A DNA stretch of 64,000 bases from assembly GCA_028284005.1 (NCBI GenBank), contig JANQSO010000008.1:124001-188000 (forward strand), written 5' to 3'. How positions within the stretch are numbered: position 1 is the stretch's first letter; each line of letters starts with the position of its first letter. The notes beneath the pieces are model-generated. The model made no database searches and was not told the DNA's origin. It saw only the letters and a list, made by a program, of their open reading frames with translations. The DNA comes from Flavobacteriaceae bacterium. GTDB taxonomy: Bacteria; Bacteroidota; Bacteroidia; Flavobacteriales; Flavobacteriaceae. Of this stretch, positions 17,814-26,263 are shown one piece after another. The translations under genes were made by a program, and so were the position numbers.

Positions 17814-18000
17814 TTTATTAGATGAGGAGGTAGGTTTTTAAAACAGAACCTATTATTATTTTTTGTATCTTTCATATTATTAGCACAATACGCTTATTCT
17901 CCCCTTAATTTTCTCCCCACCGTTTGTCCTAGTCCAATCAAATAGCGATAAGCTATTCGGTATCTATATATAACGTGTATAACAGTATAAAATCAAAAAA

Positions 18001-18402
18001 ATGGATGTTCTAAATGTTGGAAACAATGTACCTATTAAGCTAAAAGTATCTGTACAAACTCAAGCCATACCTGTTTCATATGGCTTTTTATATAACACGG
18101 AAGCAGATGAAAACCCCTATTCAAGTATAGCACCCTTCGACCCAATTCAAAACCCTGGGTGGAAATCACTCGACAAAGGAAATCCTGTTGGTGGTAAAGT
18201 ATTTCGAGTTTTAACTTTTTTCCGTTTCTTCAATACTATACCCAACGAACAGGCTTTCAACTTAACAATTGAGCAAATAGAGGACTCTTACAAGGCAGAA
18301 ATCAAAGGTGGAAATCAATCTCCATATAAAATGAATAATTCTGTCGAATCTTTTTTCTCTAGTAAAACTTGTATTGTCGAAAGTGAAGTACAATTTATTT
18401 AA
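18001..18402 (+). CDS. Small cytosolic protein of the element, unknown
   Basis: A 133-residue protein with no signal peptide, no transmembrane helix and no family I recognise. It looks like a compact beta-rich domain (PIKLKVSVQTQAIPVSYGF; GGKVFRVLTFFRFFNTIP). It is the first gene inside the left end of the element and lies 10 bp before the outer-membrane barrel gene, so the two probably form one transcript. The roles of both are unknown. A secreted effector or an adaptor for the barrel are possibilities, but nothing in the sequence decides between them. Confidence 0.6.
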   Translation: MDVLNVGNNVPIKLKVSVQTQAIPVSYGFLYNTEADENPYSSIAPFDPIQNPGWKSLDKGNPVGGKVFRVLTFFRFFNTIPNEQAFNLTIEQIEDSYKAEIKGGNQSPYKMNNSVESFFSSKTCIVESEVQFI

Positions 18403-18412
18403 TTCTATTATT

Positions 18413-19576
18413 ATGAAAAGACTTTACATAATTTGTGTAGCTACTCTATTTTACATTAGCTTATACGCTCAAGGGGAACCCCCTAGTTCTCCATTGAAAA
18501 ATTTAGCTCCGCCAAATTCACCAGCATTTGTTCTTATGGATGTTACACCTTCTAGTATTGTTGTACCAGAGAATATTCAATCCTTTTCAATTCAAACGAT
18601 AAATGCTTTTACTGGGAACAGTAATAATGGTTTATCCAATAATAATTTTGCATTAGAATTTCAACCATATTGGTATGTTAAAAGAGAAGAGGAGAACTTC
18701 TTCAAATACAACAACTTGACTGTATCTAAAGCCGTAGTTGCCGCTGGAGGAACACCAACTGTTGACGATTATACAGGATACAATGTATTTGGTGACATCT
18801 GGAAAAAGGCCTCTTTTTCCTTGGCTCTTATGAATGGAGATTTTGAAGTTTTCAACGAACCACAATCATTTGTGTCTATTGGAGCTAGAACAAGATTAAT
18901 AACCGTCAGAAGCCTTAAACAGATTAACAAATTCAAAAATCAATACAAGAATTATGTTCATTTTATGTCGAATGGGGCTGTTCCAGTCATTATAGGAAAT
19001 GGTAGCATGAGTTTAGAGGAAAAAAATGAAGCCATAATAAATCTACCTGGCTATAAATCCATTGAAAAAGATTTTGAATCTCTGATTGAAGAAAAACCCG
19101 TTTTTGCACTTGATATGGCAATTGCATATAGCCACTTTATGGGAAACAATGAGCAAGAGTTTGATGATGCTTTTGGAAGGTTTGGAATCTGGCTTTCTGG
19201 AGATTTAGCTATTTATACTCCAACAATAAATGAAAAAAGCTATATTCATTTCTATGGGATATTTAGGTTCTTAAAGGACGGAATAAATTTAAATGAAGAG
19301 TCTAATGAACTGTTTTCAGAAGACAAAATAGATTTTGGAGGAAAGATAGAGTTTGAACTTAACAGAATATCATTTGCATACGAATATGTCACACGTGATA
19401 GTGAAAATGATGATGAGTCTCGCTCGATAGGCTCGATACGTTATAGAATAAATGATGATTTTGCTCTGAATGGTGGTTTTGGAGAAAATTTTAAAAGCGA
19501 AGGAAACGGCATCGTACTTTTAGGAATTGAATGGGGAATTGACAACGGAAGTTCTGTTAAGCTTACTCCGAATTAA
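18413..19576 (+). CDS. Outer-membrane beta-barrel-like protein of the element
   Basis: A 387-residue protein starting at the ATG at 18413, where a clear signal peptide begins (MKRLYIICVATLFYISLYAQ). The C-terminal two-thirds alternates amphipathic strands and turns (FALDMAIAYSHFMG; KSYIHFYGIFRFLKDG; GGKIEFELNRISFAYEYV; IGSIRYRINDDFALNGGFGENF; IVLLGIEWGIDNG), the pattern of an outer-membrane barrel. The N-terminal part (about 25-70) is Pro/Ser-rich and may form a periplasmic or surface segment. It follows the small cytosolic ORF by 10 bp. An outer-membrane protein as cargo could change phage or solute access, but this is inference. Confidence 0.7.
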   Translation: MKRLYIICVATLFYISLYAQGEPPSSPLKNLAPPNSPAFVLMDVTPSSIVVPENIQSFSIQTINAFTGNSNNGLSNNNFALEFQPYWYVKREEENFFKYNNLTVSKAVVAAGGTPTVDDYTGYNVFGDIWKKASFSLALMNGDFEVFNEPQSFVSIGARTRLITVRSLKQINKFKNQYKNYVHFMSNGAVPVIIGNGSMSLEEKNEAIINLPGYKSIEKDFESLIEEKPVFALDMAIAYSHFMGNNEQEFDDAFGRFGIWLSGDLAIYTPTINEKSYIHFYGIFRFLKDGINLNEESNELFSEDKIDFGGKIEFELNRISFAYEYVTRDSENDDESRSIGSIRYRINDDFALNGGFGENFKSEGNGIVLLGIEWGIDNGSSVKLTPN

Positions 19577-19650
19577 AATTCTAATGGTATCTATGGGTTA
19601 TAACAACTTAGAATTGGAGATAGTCATTACTACATTCTCATTTTGATATT

Positions 19651-20709
19651 TTAGAAATTTCGCAAAATCTTCAACTTTGGAAGGTCTCGTTCAATAAACC
19701 TTTCACGAAACTCTTGAATATTCAATTTGATTGCCCTAGCCAATTCTTCTTGGGAATATTCCAATTCATTCAAATGTAGCTTGATAATATGATTAAGAAT
19801 GAATGGCTTTTCTTCAGGTAACGGAATAGGTTCACTTTTAGCCATTCCTCTTCTAGAAAAGTTTATCTGAAAATTCCGATATTCATTTTGATTCAATAGA
19901 CCTAGGTCTTTAGCCCTACGAACCAATGCACGCATAGAAACCTTCCAATACCTTTTCAGGTCTCCAAGCTTATTGAAACGCAAATTTCTTAGCGAAGCTT
20001 TAATTTCTCTTTCAGGCATCAAAAATTCCGAGGCAAATCTATCAGCTTCTTCCTCAACCTTTTCTGAATCAATTGGGATATCGAAGTGCATAATCATATG
20101 ACCCAATTCATGAGCCAATGAATACCTCTGCCTATCGTTAGGCATACGCTCGTTTAAGAAAATAACATGAGTCCCTTTATCTGTAATGGTGGACAACCCA
20201 TCTGTTTTCTCATTAAACAAATCCGTTTTTATGATTAAAATACCATTCCTCTCTAATATGTTGGTCAAATTCTCAATCGGACCTTCGGGAATTTTAAGAA
20301 AATACCTCGCTTTCCTTGCAATCTCTTCAGGAGATTCTTCAGAAGGGTCAAATGTCCTGACATTGTAATCAGGGAGTTCAACCGATTCCATAAGAACATC
20401 AATATTGTTTCGAAAAATCTTAACATTAGATTCCATTTTGGCCAATACTTTTTTAGGAATGGTAATCTTTTTCCTGTAGTAGTAATGACTCACTGGTGCG
20501 CTCGGAGTTGATTGAAAAAAGAACTGTTCAGGGTAACTCAGTTCTGTTGCAAGGTCAGCTAAAATTATTTCACTAATTGATTGCTCTCCCTTCTCTGCTT
20601 TAGATAGTTTACCTTGTGATATTTTCAATCTTTTGGACAATTCTGTTTGAGACAAGCCTCGTGACTCCCTAGCCAGAATTAACATCCTTGGGTTGATATC
20701 ATTTAGCAT
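19651..20709 (-). CDS. XRE-family HTH fused to ImmA/IrrE metallopeptidase
   Basis: A 352-residue protein. The N-terminal Xre-type helix-turn-helix (about 10-60: LARESRGLSQTELSKRLKISQGKLSKAEKG) is followed by an ImmA/IrrE peptidase domain with an intact zinc motif H200-E-L-G-H204 and the downstream EEEADRFASEFLMP. A second, shorter HTH-like segment lies near the end (NELEYSQEELARAIKLNIQEFRERF). Proteins of this layout act as antitoxins or as regulators that cleave a partner or repressor on stress. It is the last gene of the minus-strand cargo block and follows, 9 bp away, a 194-residue gene that is its probable partner. The pairing resembles RosmerTA-like toxin-antitoxin arrangements. Confidence 0.88.
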   Translation of the reverse strand: MLNDINPRMLILARESRGLSQTELSKRLKISQGKLSKAEKGEQSISEIILADLATELSYPEQFFFQSTPSAPVSHYYYRKKITIPKKVLAKMESNVKIFRNNIDVLMESVELPDYNVRTFDPSEESPEEIARKARYFLKIPEGPIENLTNILERNGILIIKTDLFNEKTDGLSTITDKGTHVIFLNERMPNDRQRYSLAHELGHMIMHFDIPIDSEKVEEEADRFASEFLMPEREIKASLRNLRFNKLGDLKRYWKVSMRALVRRAKDLGLLNQNEYRNFQINFSRRGMAKSEPIPLPEEKPFILNHIIKLHLNELEYSQEELARAIKLNIQEFRERFIERDLPKLKILRNF

Positions 20710-20718
20710 ATACTATAG

Positions 20719-21303
20719 TTATTGAACGTTTTTTCGTGTTTTAGCCGTCTCCTTAATACCAATTGTTGGTGTTTCTTCAACTGGTGCATGTAAACCTGTA
20801 CTTTTCACTTCAGTCAAACGAGTAATTTCATATCGGTAGGCAACATGTTTCGGGGTCGTGTAATATCTAAACTCTATTTTCTTTATTTCGCTCCAAAACT
20901 CATCTAATTCATATGTCAGGAATAATACATGTTTATTTAGTTCCTGATATTTAATTAAATCGTCTTGATGTGTTTTAACATTAGATACAGGAGACTTTTT
21001 AAAGAGAATGACATATTTATTGTCCAAAATTCCGAAACTGCGTCTGGTATTCGATAGCGAAGAAATAAAATTGAATGAACGACTAGAACAATTTTTGTCT
21101 ATTGAGTAGGCAATAGCATTATTCAGCATGTTGGATTTACTAGTTTTGTCATAAAAATGCCTATTATCCTTGAGAAATAATTCAAAACCCTCAAATACAC
21201 TTGAAGAAATACGAGCAAAAAAATCAGGGTCTGATGGTGTCTTAAAATCAGAGGAATCAAAAGCTCCTTTGGTAGGGAAAAGTTGTAATTGTTCTATATG
21301 CAT
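20719..21303 (-). CDS. Uncharacterised partner of the XRE-ImmA/IrrE protein
   Basis: A 194-residue protein of no recognised family. It contains a mixed alpha/beta core (RSFGILDNKYVILFKK; KHVLFLTYELDEFWSEIKKIEF; YRYEITRL) and a charged, low-complexity C-terminus (ETAKTRKNVQ). No signal peptide or membrane helix. It precedes the XRE-ImmA/IrrE gene by 9 bp and is preceded by a 108-bp gap, so the two form their own unit downstream of the DprA-type operon. Gene order suggests a toxin or target regulated by the peptidase; that is inference from neighbourhood only. Confidence 0.65.
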   Translation of the reverse strand: MHIEQLQLFPTKGAFDSSDFKTPSDPDFFARISSSVFEGFELFLKDNRHFYDKTSKSNMLNNAIAYSIDKNCSSRSFNFISSLSNTRRSFGILDNKYVILFKKSPVSNVKTHQDDLIKYQELNKHVLFLTYELDEFWSEIKKIEFRYYTTPKHVAYRYEITRLTEVKSTGLHAPVEETPTIGIKETAKTRKNVQ

Positions 21304-21411
21304 GTCATCAAATTTTCATTCAACATGCAACAAATATATAAAAATTATTCCAAAACAAATACTTTTTGATTCCAAACTTGAAATTTGGCTTCTAGCAAAC
21401 TAGTCATTCAA

Positions 21412-21912
21412 CTAATCATTGATAACAGATAAAATATCTAGAGGGGAGTCGATAATTTTTATTGGATTGGATTCCTTTAATAAATCCAGTTCGTTTGTTC
21501 CCCAGGAACATCCATAGCCTTTTATACCAGCACCGTGCGAAGCTATAATGTCCATTTTCCTATCACCGAAAGAAATTACTTCATCGCCTTCCAACCCAAA
21601 TAATTCTAATGCTCTTAACATTGGCGCAGGATTCGGTTTTCTCATTTTGGTTGAATAAAAGTCAACTATAAACTCATGCGGTATGTTAAACTTTTCAACA
21701 ACCTTACTTGCATAAACTCCTTGTGCGGATGTTACAATTCCAATTTTGACCTTATCACTAATTTCATTGAAGACCTCATCAAAACCATCATAAACATTAA
21801 ATGAAGGTATTAAACCATAAACAGTAGGCCAATCTCTTTTTCTTCTATAAGGTTCTGCGATTGATGAGTCAATTATAGTTTGGTCCAAATCGAATATCAC
21901 GCCCTTTATCAT
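21412..21912 (-). CDS. HAD-superfamily phosphatase, third gene of the PRTase-DprA-HAD operon
   Basis: A 166-residue haloacid dehalogenase-type hydrolase. Motif I is FDLDQT (nucleophile D8, acid/base D10), motif II is in GIVTSAQG, the motif III Lys is in YSTKMRKPNP, and motif IV is ISFGDRKMDI. The cap is minimal, inserted after motif I. The family acts on phosphorylated small molecules such as phosphoglycolate or nucleoside monophosphates. Start and DprA-like stop are separated by a single base (TGA G ATG), so translation is coupled. With a phosphoribosyltransferase and a nucleotide-binding SLOG protein in the same operon, a nucleotide or phosphoribosyl substrate is the simplest guess. Confidence 0.82.
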   Translation of the reverse strand: MIKGVIFDLDQTIIDSSIAEPYRRKRDWPTVYGLIPSFNVYDGFDEVFNEISDKVKIGIVTSAQGVYASKVVEKFNIPHEFIVDFYSTKMRKPNPAPMLRALELFGLEGDEVISFGDRKMDIIASHGAGIKGYGCSWGTNELDLLKESNPIKIIDSPLDILSVIND

Positions 21913-21913
21913 C

Positions 21914-22921
21914 TCAAAAATCTAGTTTATACTGCTTAGAAATTTCATCTGCCTTTGGTTCCGCTACCATATCCAAGTCTTCAGGAATATTTAAATCATA
22001 TTTTAGAGAACTCAAATTTTGAATTTTTCTAATCAAGTCCGAGTAGTTGATAGACGTAAGTCTAAAGGCATCCTTATAATTAATTAGCATTCTGTTACCA
22101 GCTATCATTTCTGAAATCAAACTTTGTCTGTAATCAACGGCAGCGAGTATCTTGTTGCTTTCAATTGTAGCATTCACAGCGTGCATTGTTCCTCCTTTTA
22201 TAGCAGTCTGAATTACAATTGTGGCAACCGCAAGCCCTGCCTGTAATCTATCTCTTTCAACAAAATAGTTGGACAAGGCTCCAGCTCCTGCAAAATACTC
22301 TGACAAAAGAACTCCATCATTTGACAATATCTTCTCAGCTAACTCCCTATTGTCCTTTGGATAAACCGTATGAAGACCATGAGCAAGAATAGCAGTTGTA
22401 AACCCATTTACTTGGACACATCCTCTATGCGCAGCCGCATCACAGCCTAAAGCTAATCCACTAACCACATTGAATCCAGTCTTGCCAAACACTCTTCCAA
22501 AAAACTCACCGCTAATAACACCTTCTTTTGTAGCTTTTCTAGTACCAATTATTGCTACACCTATAGTGTTATTTATTTGTTTTATGTCTCCCTTATAGTT
22601 TAAAATAATCGGAGGGTCTTTAATCTTTCTAAGAGATTCGGGAAATAAATTTTCATCAACTGAAACTATTTTTATGTTCTCTTTGTCAGACTTTTCAAAT
22701 ATCTTTTCCGCCTTATCGAATGCAATTTGAAAATCATCATTGGAGTAGTCTTGTAGATTTTTAATAAGATTATTTGACTTACAATAGCCTATAAATTCAA
22801 TTAGGTCTCTATCATCATCAAGAACCTCTTTTTTGGCGACTTCATAGACCTTATAGGCTGTTCTTCTACCCAGCTTCTTGAGTTGTAAAATCTTTACTAT
22901 TTGCTCTGTTCGTAACGCCAT
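21914..22921 (-). CDS. DprA/Smf-like (SLOG superfamily) protein
   Basis: A 335-residue protein with the DprA/Smf Rossmann-like core. Signatures visible are IGTRKAT (125-131), SGLALGCDAAAHRG (154-167), GLHTVYPKDNRELAEKI and RDRLQAGLAVATIVIQTAIKGGT (split here: RDRLQAGL at 223-230). Compared with housekeeping DprA, the usual VVEA...SG after the RNR motif reads VIQTAIKGG, so the Glu and Ser are changed. The short N-terminal segment resembles the HhH/SAM-like region; no C-terminal winged helix is obvious, only a 40-residue tail. DprA loads RecA on incoming ssDNA, while SLOG relatives bind or process nucleotides in conflict systems. It is coupled by a 1-bp gap to genes on both sides. Confidence 0.88.
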   Translation of the reverse strand: MALRTEQIVKILQLKKLGRRTAYKVYEVAKKEVLDDDRDLIEFIGYCKSNNLIKNLQDYSNDDFQIAFDKAEKIFEKSDKENIKIVSVDENLFPESLRKIKDPPIILNYKGDIKQINNTIGVAIIGTRKATKEGVISGEFFGRVFGKTGFNVVSGLALGCDAAAHRGCVQVNGFTTAILAHGLHTVYPKDNRELAEKILSNDGVLLSEYFAGAGALSNYFVERDRLQAGLAVATIVIQTAIKGGTMHAVNATIESNKILAAVDYRQSLISEMIAGNRMLINYKDAFRLTSINYSDLIRKIQNLSSLKYDLNIPEDLDMVAEPKADEISKQYKLDF

Positions 22922-22922
22922 A

Positions 22923-23534
22923 TTATTTCTCTAGTTCCTCAACTGTCTCAGGCCAAAATGATTTTGCCAAAAATAAGCCCATCACTTTATTAGCTCCAAG
23001 TCTCTTTAGCTCTCTTGCTACTTTTAAAAAAGTAGTGCCAGATGTAATCATGTCATCGAAAAGCAAGATATTCTTGCCATTAACATTGCCAAACTCCAAT
23101 GAATCTATTATGTCAATTGTTTTTTTTTCTTCTCCTTCAGTTAGATGTCTAGCCTTTCTATCGCTCTTTACTTCTATGAGTTTATACCCATTATTTATTT
23201 CTAAATTTTCACAAAACAATCGACAAAACCTTTTAAAACGTATCTTATTTTTTAGTTTAGTTGAGGCCGGGACTACGCATAGCCACCAATCAGTAAGCGG
23301 TTCTTCTAAATTTAGGCGTTCAATACTTTGTTTTAGTGAATTAGCAATAAATCTAGAGTTCAAACCATTCTTGAAGTTCCAAACCATCCTACGCCTTTTC
23401 TGAAATTTTGTAGGAACTTTTTTAATGTGATTAGTGGGTACATAAGCCAAATAATAATAATACTCAATCCCTCCTTTTTTATTACTTGTTGGCATTATAT
23501 TGCCATTCTCTCCAACTGTTTCCATAATATGCAT
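22923..23534 (-). CDS. ComF-like phosphoribosyltransferase
   Basis: A 203-residue protein with a type I phosphoribosyltransferase PRPP-binding loop, ILLFDDMITSGTTF (156-169), followed by a helix LKRLGANKVMGLFLAKSF typical of ComF. Upstream, VVPASTKLKNKIRFKRFC matches the ComF block where a basic loop follows Pro. The N-terminal zinc ribbon of ComF is absent. ComF is a competence accessory protein; other PRTases swap bases and PRPP. It is the first gene of the operon PRTase-DprA-HAD. Start choice is uncertain: ATG at 23534, 23525 or 23495 all precede conserved sequence, and the last has a GGAGAG about ten bases upstream. Confidence 0.85.
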   Translation of the reverse strand: MHIMETVGENGNIMPTSNKKGGIEYYYYLAYVPTNHIKKVPTKFQKRRRMVWNFKNGLNSRFIANSLKQSIERLNLEEPLTDWWLCVVPASTKLKNKIRFKRFCRLFCENLEINNGYKLIEVKSDRKARHLTEGEEKKTIDIIDSLEFGNVNGKNILLFDDMITSGTTFLKVARELKRLGANKVMGLFLAKSFWPETVEELEK

Positions 23535-23810
23535 ACTAGATGACCTATCATCTTAAAAACTAATAGGCCAGTTTATCAAAAAAAGGGGAGAAATAATCTT
23601 GATATAATACTAGTGTCTAATTTAAGAAAAAGAAAAGTAACGTCCTACAATAGCTACATGGAATGAAATAACTAGACAGGTTTACCTCTCGAAATTCACA
23701 TATCCTTTGAAGAGTACATAAAGAAACAAGAAATGTTTATACCTAGCAAATGTAGTGTTTGCAGATAGTATTAATTAAGGTATTATTGAATGTTAGACTA
23801 CTATTGGGTA

Positions 23811-24155
23811 TCAATCCTTCCTTTTGGTATCTTTTGCTGCATTTTCATCATCATCTACACCCAGATGCTTAAGGAGCTTATTCATCTTTCCTTCCAAATT
23901 ACCTAATCTAGTATCAACCCGCTTATCAAGCTTTTCAAGGTTTTTATCAAATGATTGCATCTTAAATTTAAGTACGCTCAAGCTGCTATTATTTTCAGCG
24001 AGTATTCTTCCATTGTCAAGAATAGCCTTATGATTGGCATCAATCATACTTTCCAATCTATTGCTGTTCTTTACAAAGGTTTCGAACCCTCTATTAAGCA
24101 CCTTTATTAATTTTTCCAATTCTTGAATTTCTGTATCTATTGTTATTGGTTTCAT
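23811..24155 (-). CDS. Predicted coiled-coil protein of the element
   Basis: A 114-residue, highly charged protein that is almost entirely helical with heptad-like leucine and hydrophobic spacing (IQELEKLIKVLNRG; LSVLKFKMQSFDKNLEKLDKRVDTRLGNLEGKMNKLLKHL). The tail is acidic then basic (DDDENAAKDTKRKD). No family recognised. It lies 131 bp downstream of the 598-residue recombinase on the same strand and 276 bp before the PRTase operon. A role as a recombination accessory factor is possible from position, but not shown. Confidence 0.6.
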   Translation of the reverse strand: MKPITIDTEIQELEKLIKVLNRGFETFVKNSNRLESMIDANHKAILDNGRILAENNSSLSVLKFKMQSFDKNLEKLDKRVDTRLGNLEGKMNKLLKHLGVDDDENAAKDTKRKD

Positions 24156-24286
24156 ATATAAATAGTTTAGTTTTTATAATTCTCATTATTTATTATTGAA
24201 TATGATTCCGCAAATTGGATTAATTCTATAGCTGAATCATATAAATTATTAGCAAAATTGTTCGACCCATCGGATGGTAGGAATAT

Positions 24287-26083
24287 TTAATCAAAGACCT
24301 TCATGAACTCGATAAAGTCGATAATCTCAGTTAAAGAATCAATGAAATCATTACCCGAAATGTTCGACCTATGGTATTGGAGGTGTACCTCTGGGATTTT
24401 GTTCAAATTCTTTTTTTTATTTTCTCCCTTATAATCTAGCCTTTTGATATCAAAAGGTTTGATTTCAACCTCTTCACCAGTTGTTCGATATTTGACCTTT
24501 TTGAGCCTACTTTTTTTTTGATTTCGACTTTTTTCACCCAGGTTATCCGAATTATCAAAATCGTCTAAAAATTGTATAATTGGATTGATTTTGATTGGTT
24601 TTAGTGTGTTCGACAACTTATCAAATACAATTCCATCAGGAAATACCAAATGTTGAAGCTTGAACCTTATTGAGAAATCACCTTCAAGCCATATCTGAGA
24701 TAATCTGTTCATAAATCCCAATAGCTTTTCGCTTTGATTTTCAATATCTATTTTTGAGGTCCTTATTTTAGATAGTTGTCCAGCTAAATCATCAATCTCA
24801 TTCTGAAGTTCATCTTTGAGAAGCCTATAATCTTCTCGGTCTTTGGGATATTTGTTCATATTTCTCAGAGCTGTTATTCGTTCTCCAGTAATCGACTTTA
24901 TTCTCTTTTTAAGTGATTTTTTCCTCTTCTTACTTTTTTTGTTTAGCTCATTGAATGTGGTGATGAGGTGATTGTTTACCTCAGGATTATATCTAGGGTC
25001 AAAACAATATTTAGAAAGTAGTTCTTTGTATGAATGATGAATTTCAGTGTTTCTGACATTTACACCACACCCTTTGGTTCCACACTTATAGTAAAATAAT
25101 TCATTTCTCTTTGATGCTTTGTAACCAGTCATTGGCTTATTACATTTTGAACATATTAAATGTTTACGAAGAGGTAAATCATTGGAATCATTTCGTCTAA
25201 TGGTTCTTTTTCTACCATTAGCCAAATTATTGATTTGCTCATATTGCTCTGTTGTTATATAATTTGGATAACGTCCTTTTTTTATTCCACCATCTTCAAT
25301 AAGTCTTTTATCCCTAAAGTATCCACTGTAAAAAGGATTTCTTAGCATTCTTCCTATCCCTTTTGAATCAATTTTTTCCATCCCATCTAGCCTCAGTATT
25401 TCTGCTATTTTCACATTGCTATAGTTATACTTCAATTTCAGCTCAAACATCTTTTTAATAAAGTGTTTCTCCCCACTCATTACTATTTTCTTTTCTCTCT
25501 TTTTCTTACCAATCCTTTTATAACCTCTTGGAACAGCATTTGGACAATATCCTTTCTCCATCCTGTGGATGATAGTTCGGTTTATAGAATGGCTTCGGTT
25601 AATATTATCTTGTTCAGCATCATAAAACTCCTGTATTTGTCTTCTTTTCTCGTCTGGATTAAATATGTCATATTTTAGCCTTGCATCGATAAAACCGATT
25701 CCAAGTTCTATCAACTTATTTACGGATTTGTCTCCAAATGCACCGTCTCTAGTAAACCTATTAGAATGACTGACAACTATCGAATGTATTTTGTGTTCAG
25801 ATTTTTTGATATAATCGAACATATCATCCATTGATTGTCTTTTGGCTCCACGCCTAGCGGATTCTCCTAAAATTTTAAATTCTTTTAGTATTTTCAATCC
25901 ATTTTGCTTTACATACTTTTTTATATCTGCCTTTTGAACAGCAGGTGAAAAATTATCTGCTTGCTTTTCGTCAGAAACCCTAATATATGATATGATATAT
26001 CTAGAGTTATTTTGTTTGAGTGGCTTATTCACCTTACATGCAAACTTTCTAATTGCGTCTAATCCATCATTCTTTTTTTTCAT
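24287..26083 (-). CDS. Large serine recombinase 1 (598 residues)
   Basis: A site-specific serine recombinase. The resolvase/invertase catalytic domain begins at about residue 28 with YIRVSDEKQ (catalytic Ser37), followed by HSNRFTRDG and the long E helix. A Recombinase domain (PRGYKRIGKKK; MLRNPFYSGYFRDK) and a zinc ribbon with four Cys (LICSKCNKPMTG ... YYKCGTKGCGV) come next, then a coiled-coil segment (KKSKKRKKSLKKRIKSITGERITALRN, quoted in part: KKSKKRKKSLKKRI). The C-terminus is unusually long and charged. It differs from the recombinase at 27790-29493, which sits at the att site. It could be an older integrase of a nested element or an excision partner. Its start overlaps a 50-codon ORF. 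Confidence 0.92.
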   Translation of the reverse strand: MKKKNDGLDAIRKFACKVNKPLKQNNSRYIISYIRVSDEKQADNFSPAVQKADIKKYVKQNGLKILKEFKILGESARRGAKRQSMDDMFDYIKKSEHKIHSIVVSHSNRFTRDGAFGDKSVNKLIELGIGFIDARLKYDIFNPDEKRRQIQEFYDAEQDNINRSHSINRTIIHRMEKGYCPNAVPRGYKRIGKKKREKKIVMSGEKHFIKKMFELKLKYNYSNVKIAEILRLDGMEKIDSKGIGRMLRNPFYSGYFRDKRLIEDGGIKKGRYPNYITTEQYEQINNLANGRKRTIRRNDSNDLPLRKHLICSKCNKPMTGYKASKRNELFYYKCGTKGCGVNVRNTEIHHSYKELLSKYCFDPRYNPEVNNHLITTFNELNKKSKKRKKSLKKRIKSITGERITALRNMNKYPKDREDYRLLKDELQNEIDDLAGQLSKIRTSKIDIENQSEKLLGFMNRLSQIWLEGDFSIRFKLQHLVFPDGIVFDKLSNTLKPIKINPIIQFLDDFDNSDNLGEKSRNQKKSRLKKVKYRTTGEEVEIKPFDIKRLDYKGENKKKNLNKIPEVHLQYHRSNISGNDFIDSLTEIIDFIEFMKVFD

Positions 26084-26219
26084 TAATACTTAAAACTTTT
26101 ACTTGGTATTCGTACAGAATTTGGGCAAACTCCTCCAAGGACTCCTTTATGTAGATTTTATCTGTAGCTGAGGTTCCACCATCATGTACATTATTATTTG
26201 GGCTTGAGCCTTCATCCAT
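26067..26219 (-). CDS. 50-residue ORF coupled to serine recombinase 1
   Basis: ATG at 26219-26217, TGA at 26069-26067. The peptide is acidic (MDEGSSPNNNVHDGG...; KIYIKESLEEFAQILYEYQVKVL) with one amphipathic helix. It overlaps the first 17 bases of the recombinase gene in another frame, the usual geometry for translational coupling. It could be a recombination directionality factor or an upstream leader peptide; neither is proven. It is too short to rule out chance, but the composition looks protein-like. Confidence 0.45.
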   Translation of the reverse strand: MDEGSSPNNNVHDGGTSATDKIYIKESLEEFAQILYEYQVKVLSINEKKE

Positions 26220-26237
26220 TTAATTTTTAATGGTTTT

Positions 26238-26263
26238 AAAAAATGCACCCTAAAGGTGCTTAT
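26238..26263 (-). terminator. Possible terminator between XRE gene and recombinase 1
   Basis: The hairpin GCACC-CTAAA-GGTGC (26245-26259) has a run of six A on its left flank. On the minus strand that reads as a stem followed by TTTTTT, the layout of an intrinsic terminator for transcription coming from the XRE repressor gene upstream. The stem is only five base pairs, or six with the flanking A-T pair, so strength is doubtful. Confidence 0.45.

Noticed and set aside
18374..18412. Upstream start of the outer-membrane barrel gene at 18374
   Set aside because: It overlaps the preceding coding region and lies before the signal peptide; the ATG at 18413 begins exactly with the signal sequence.
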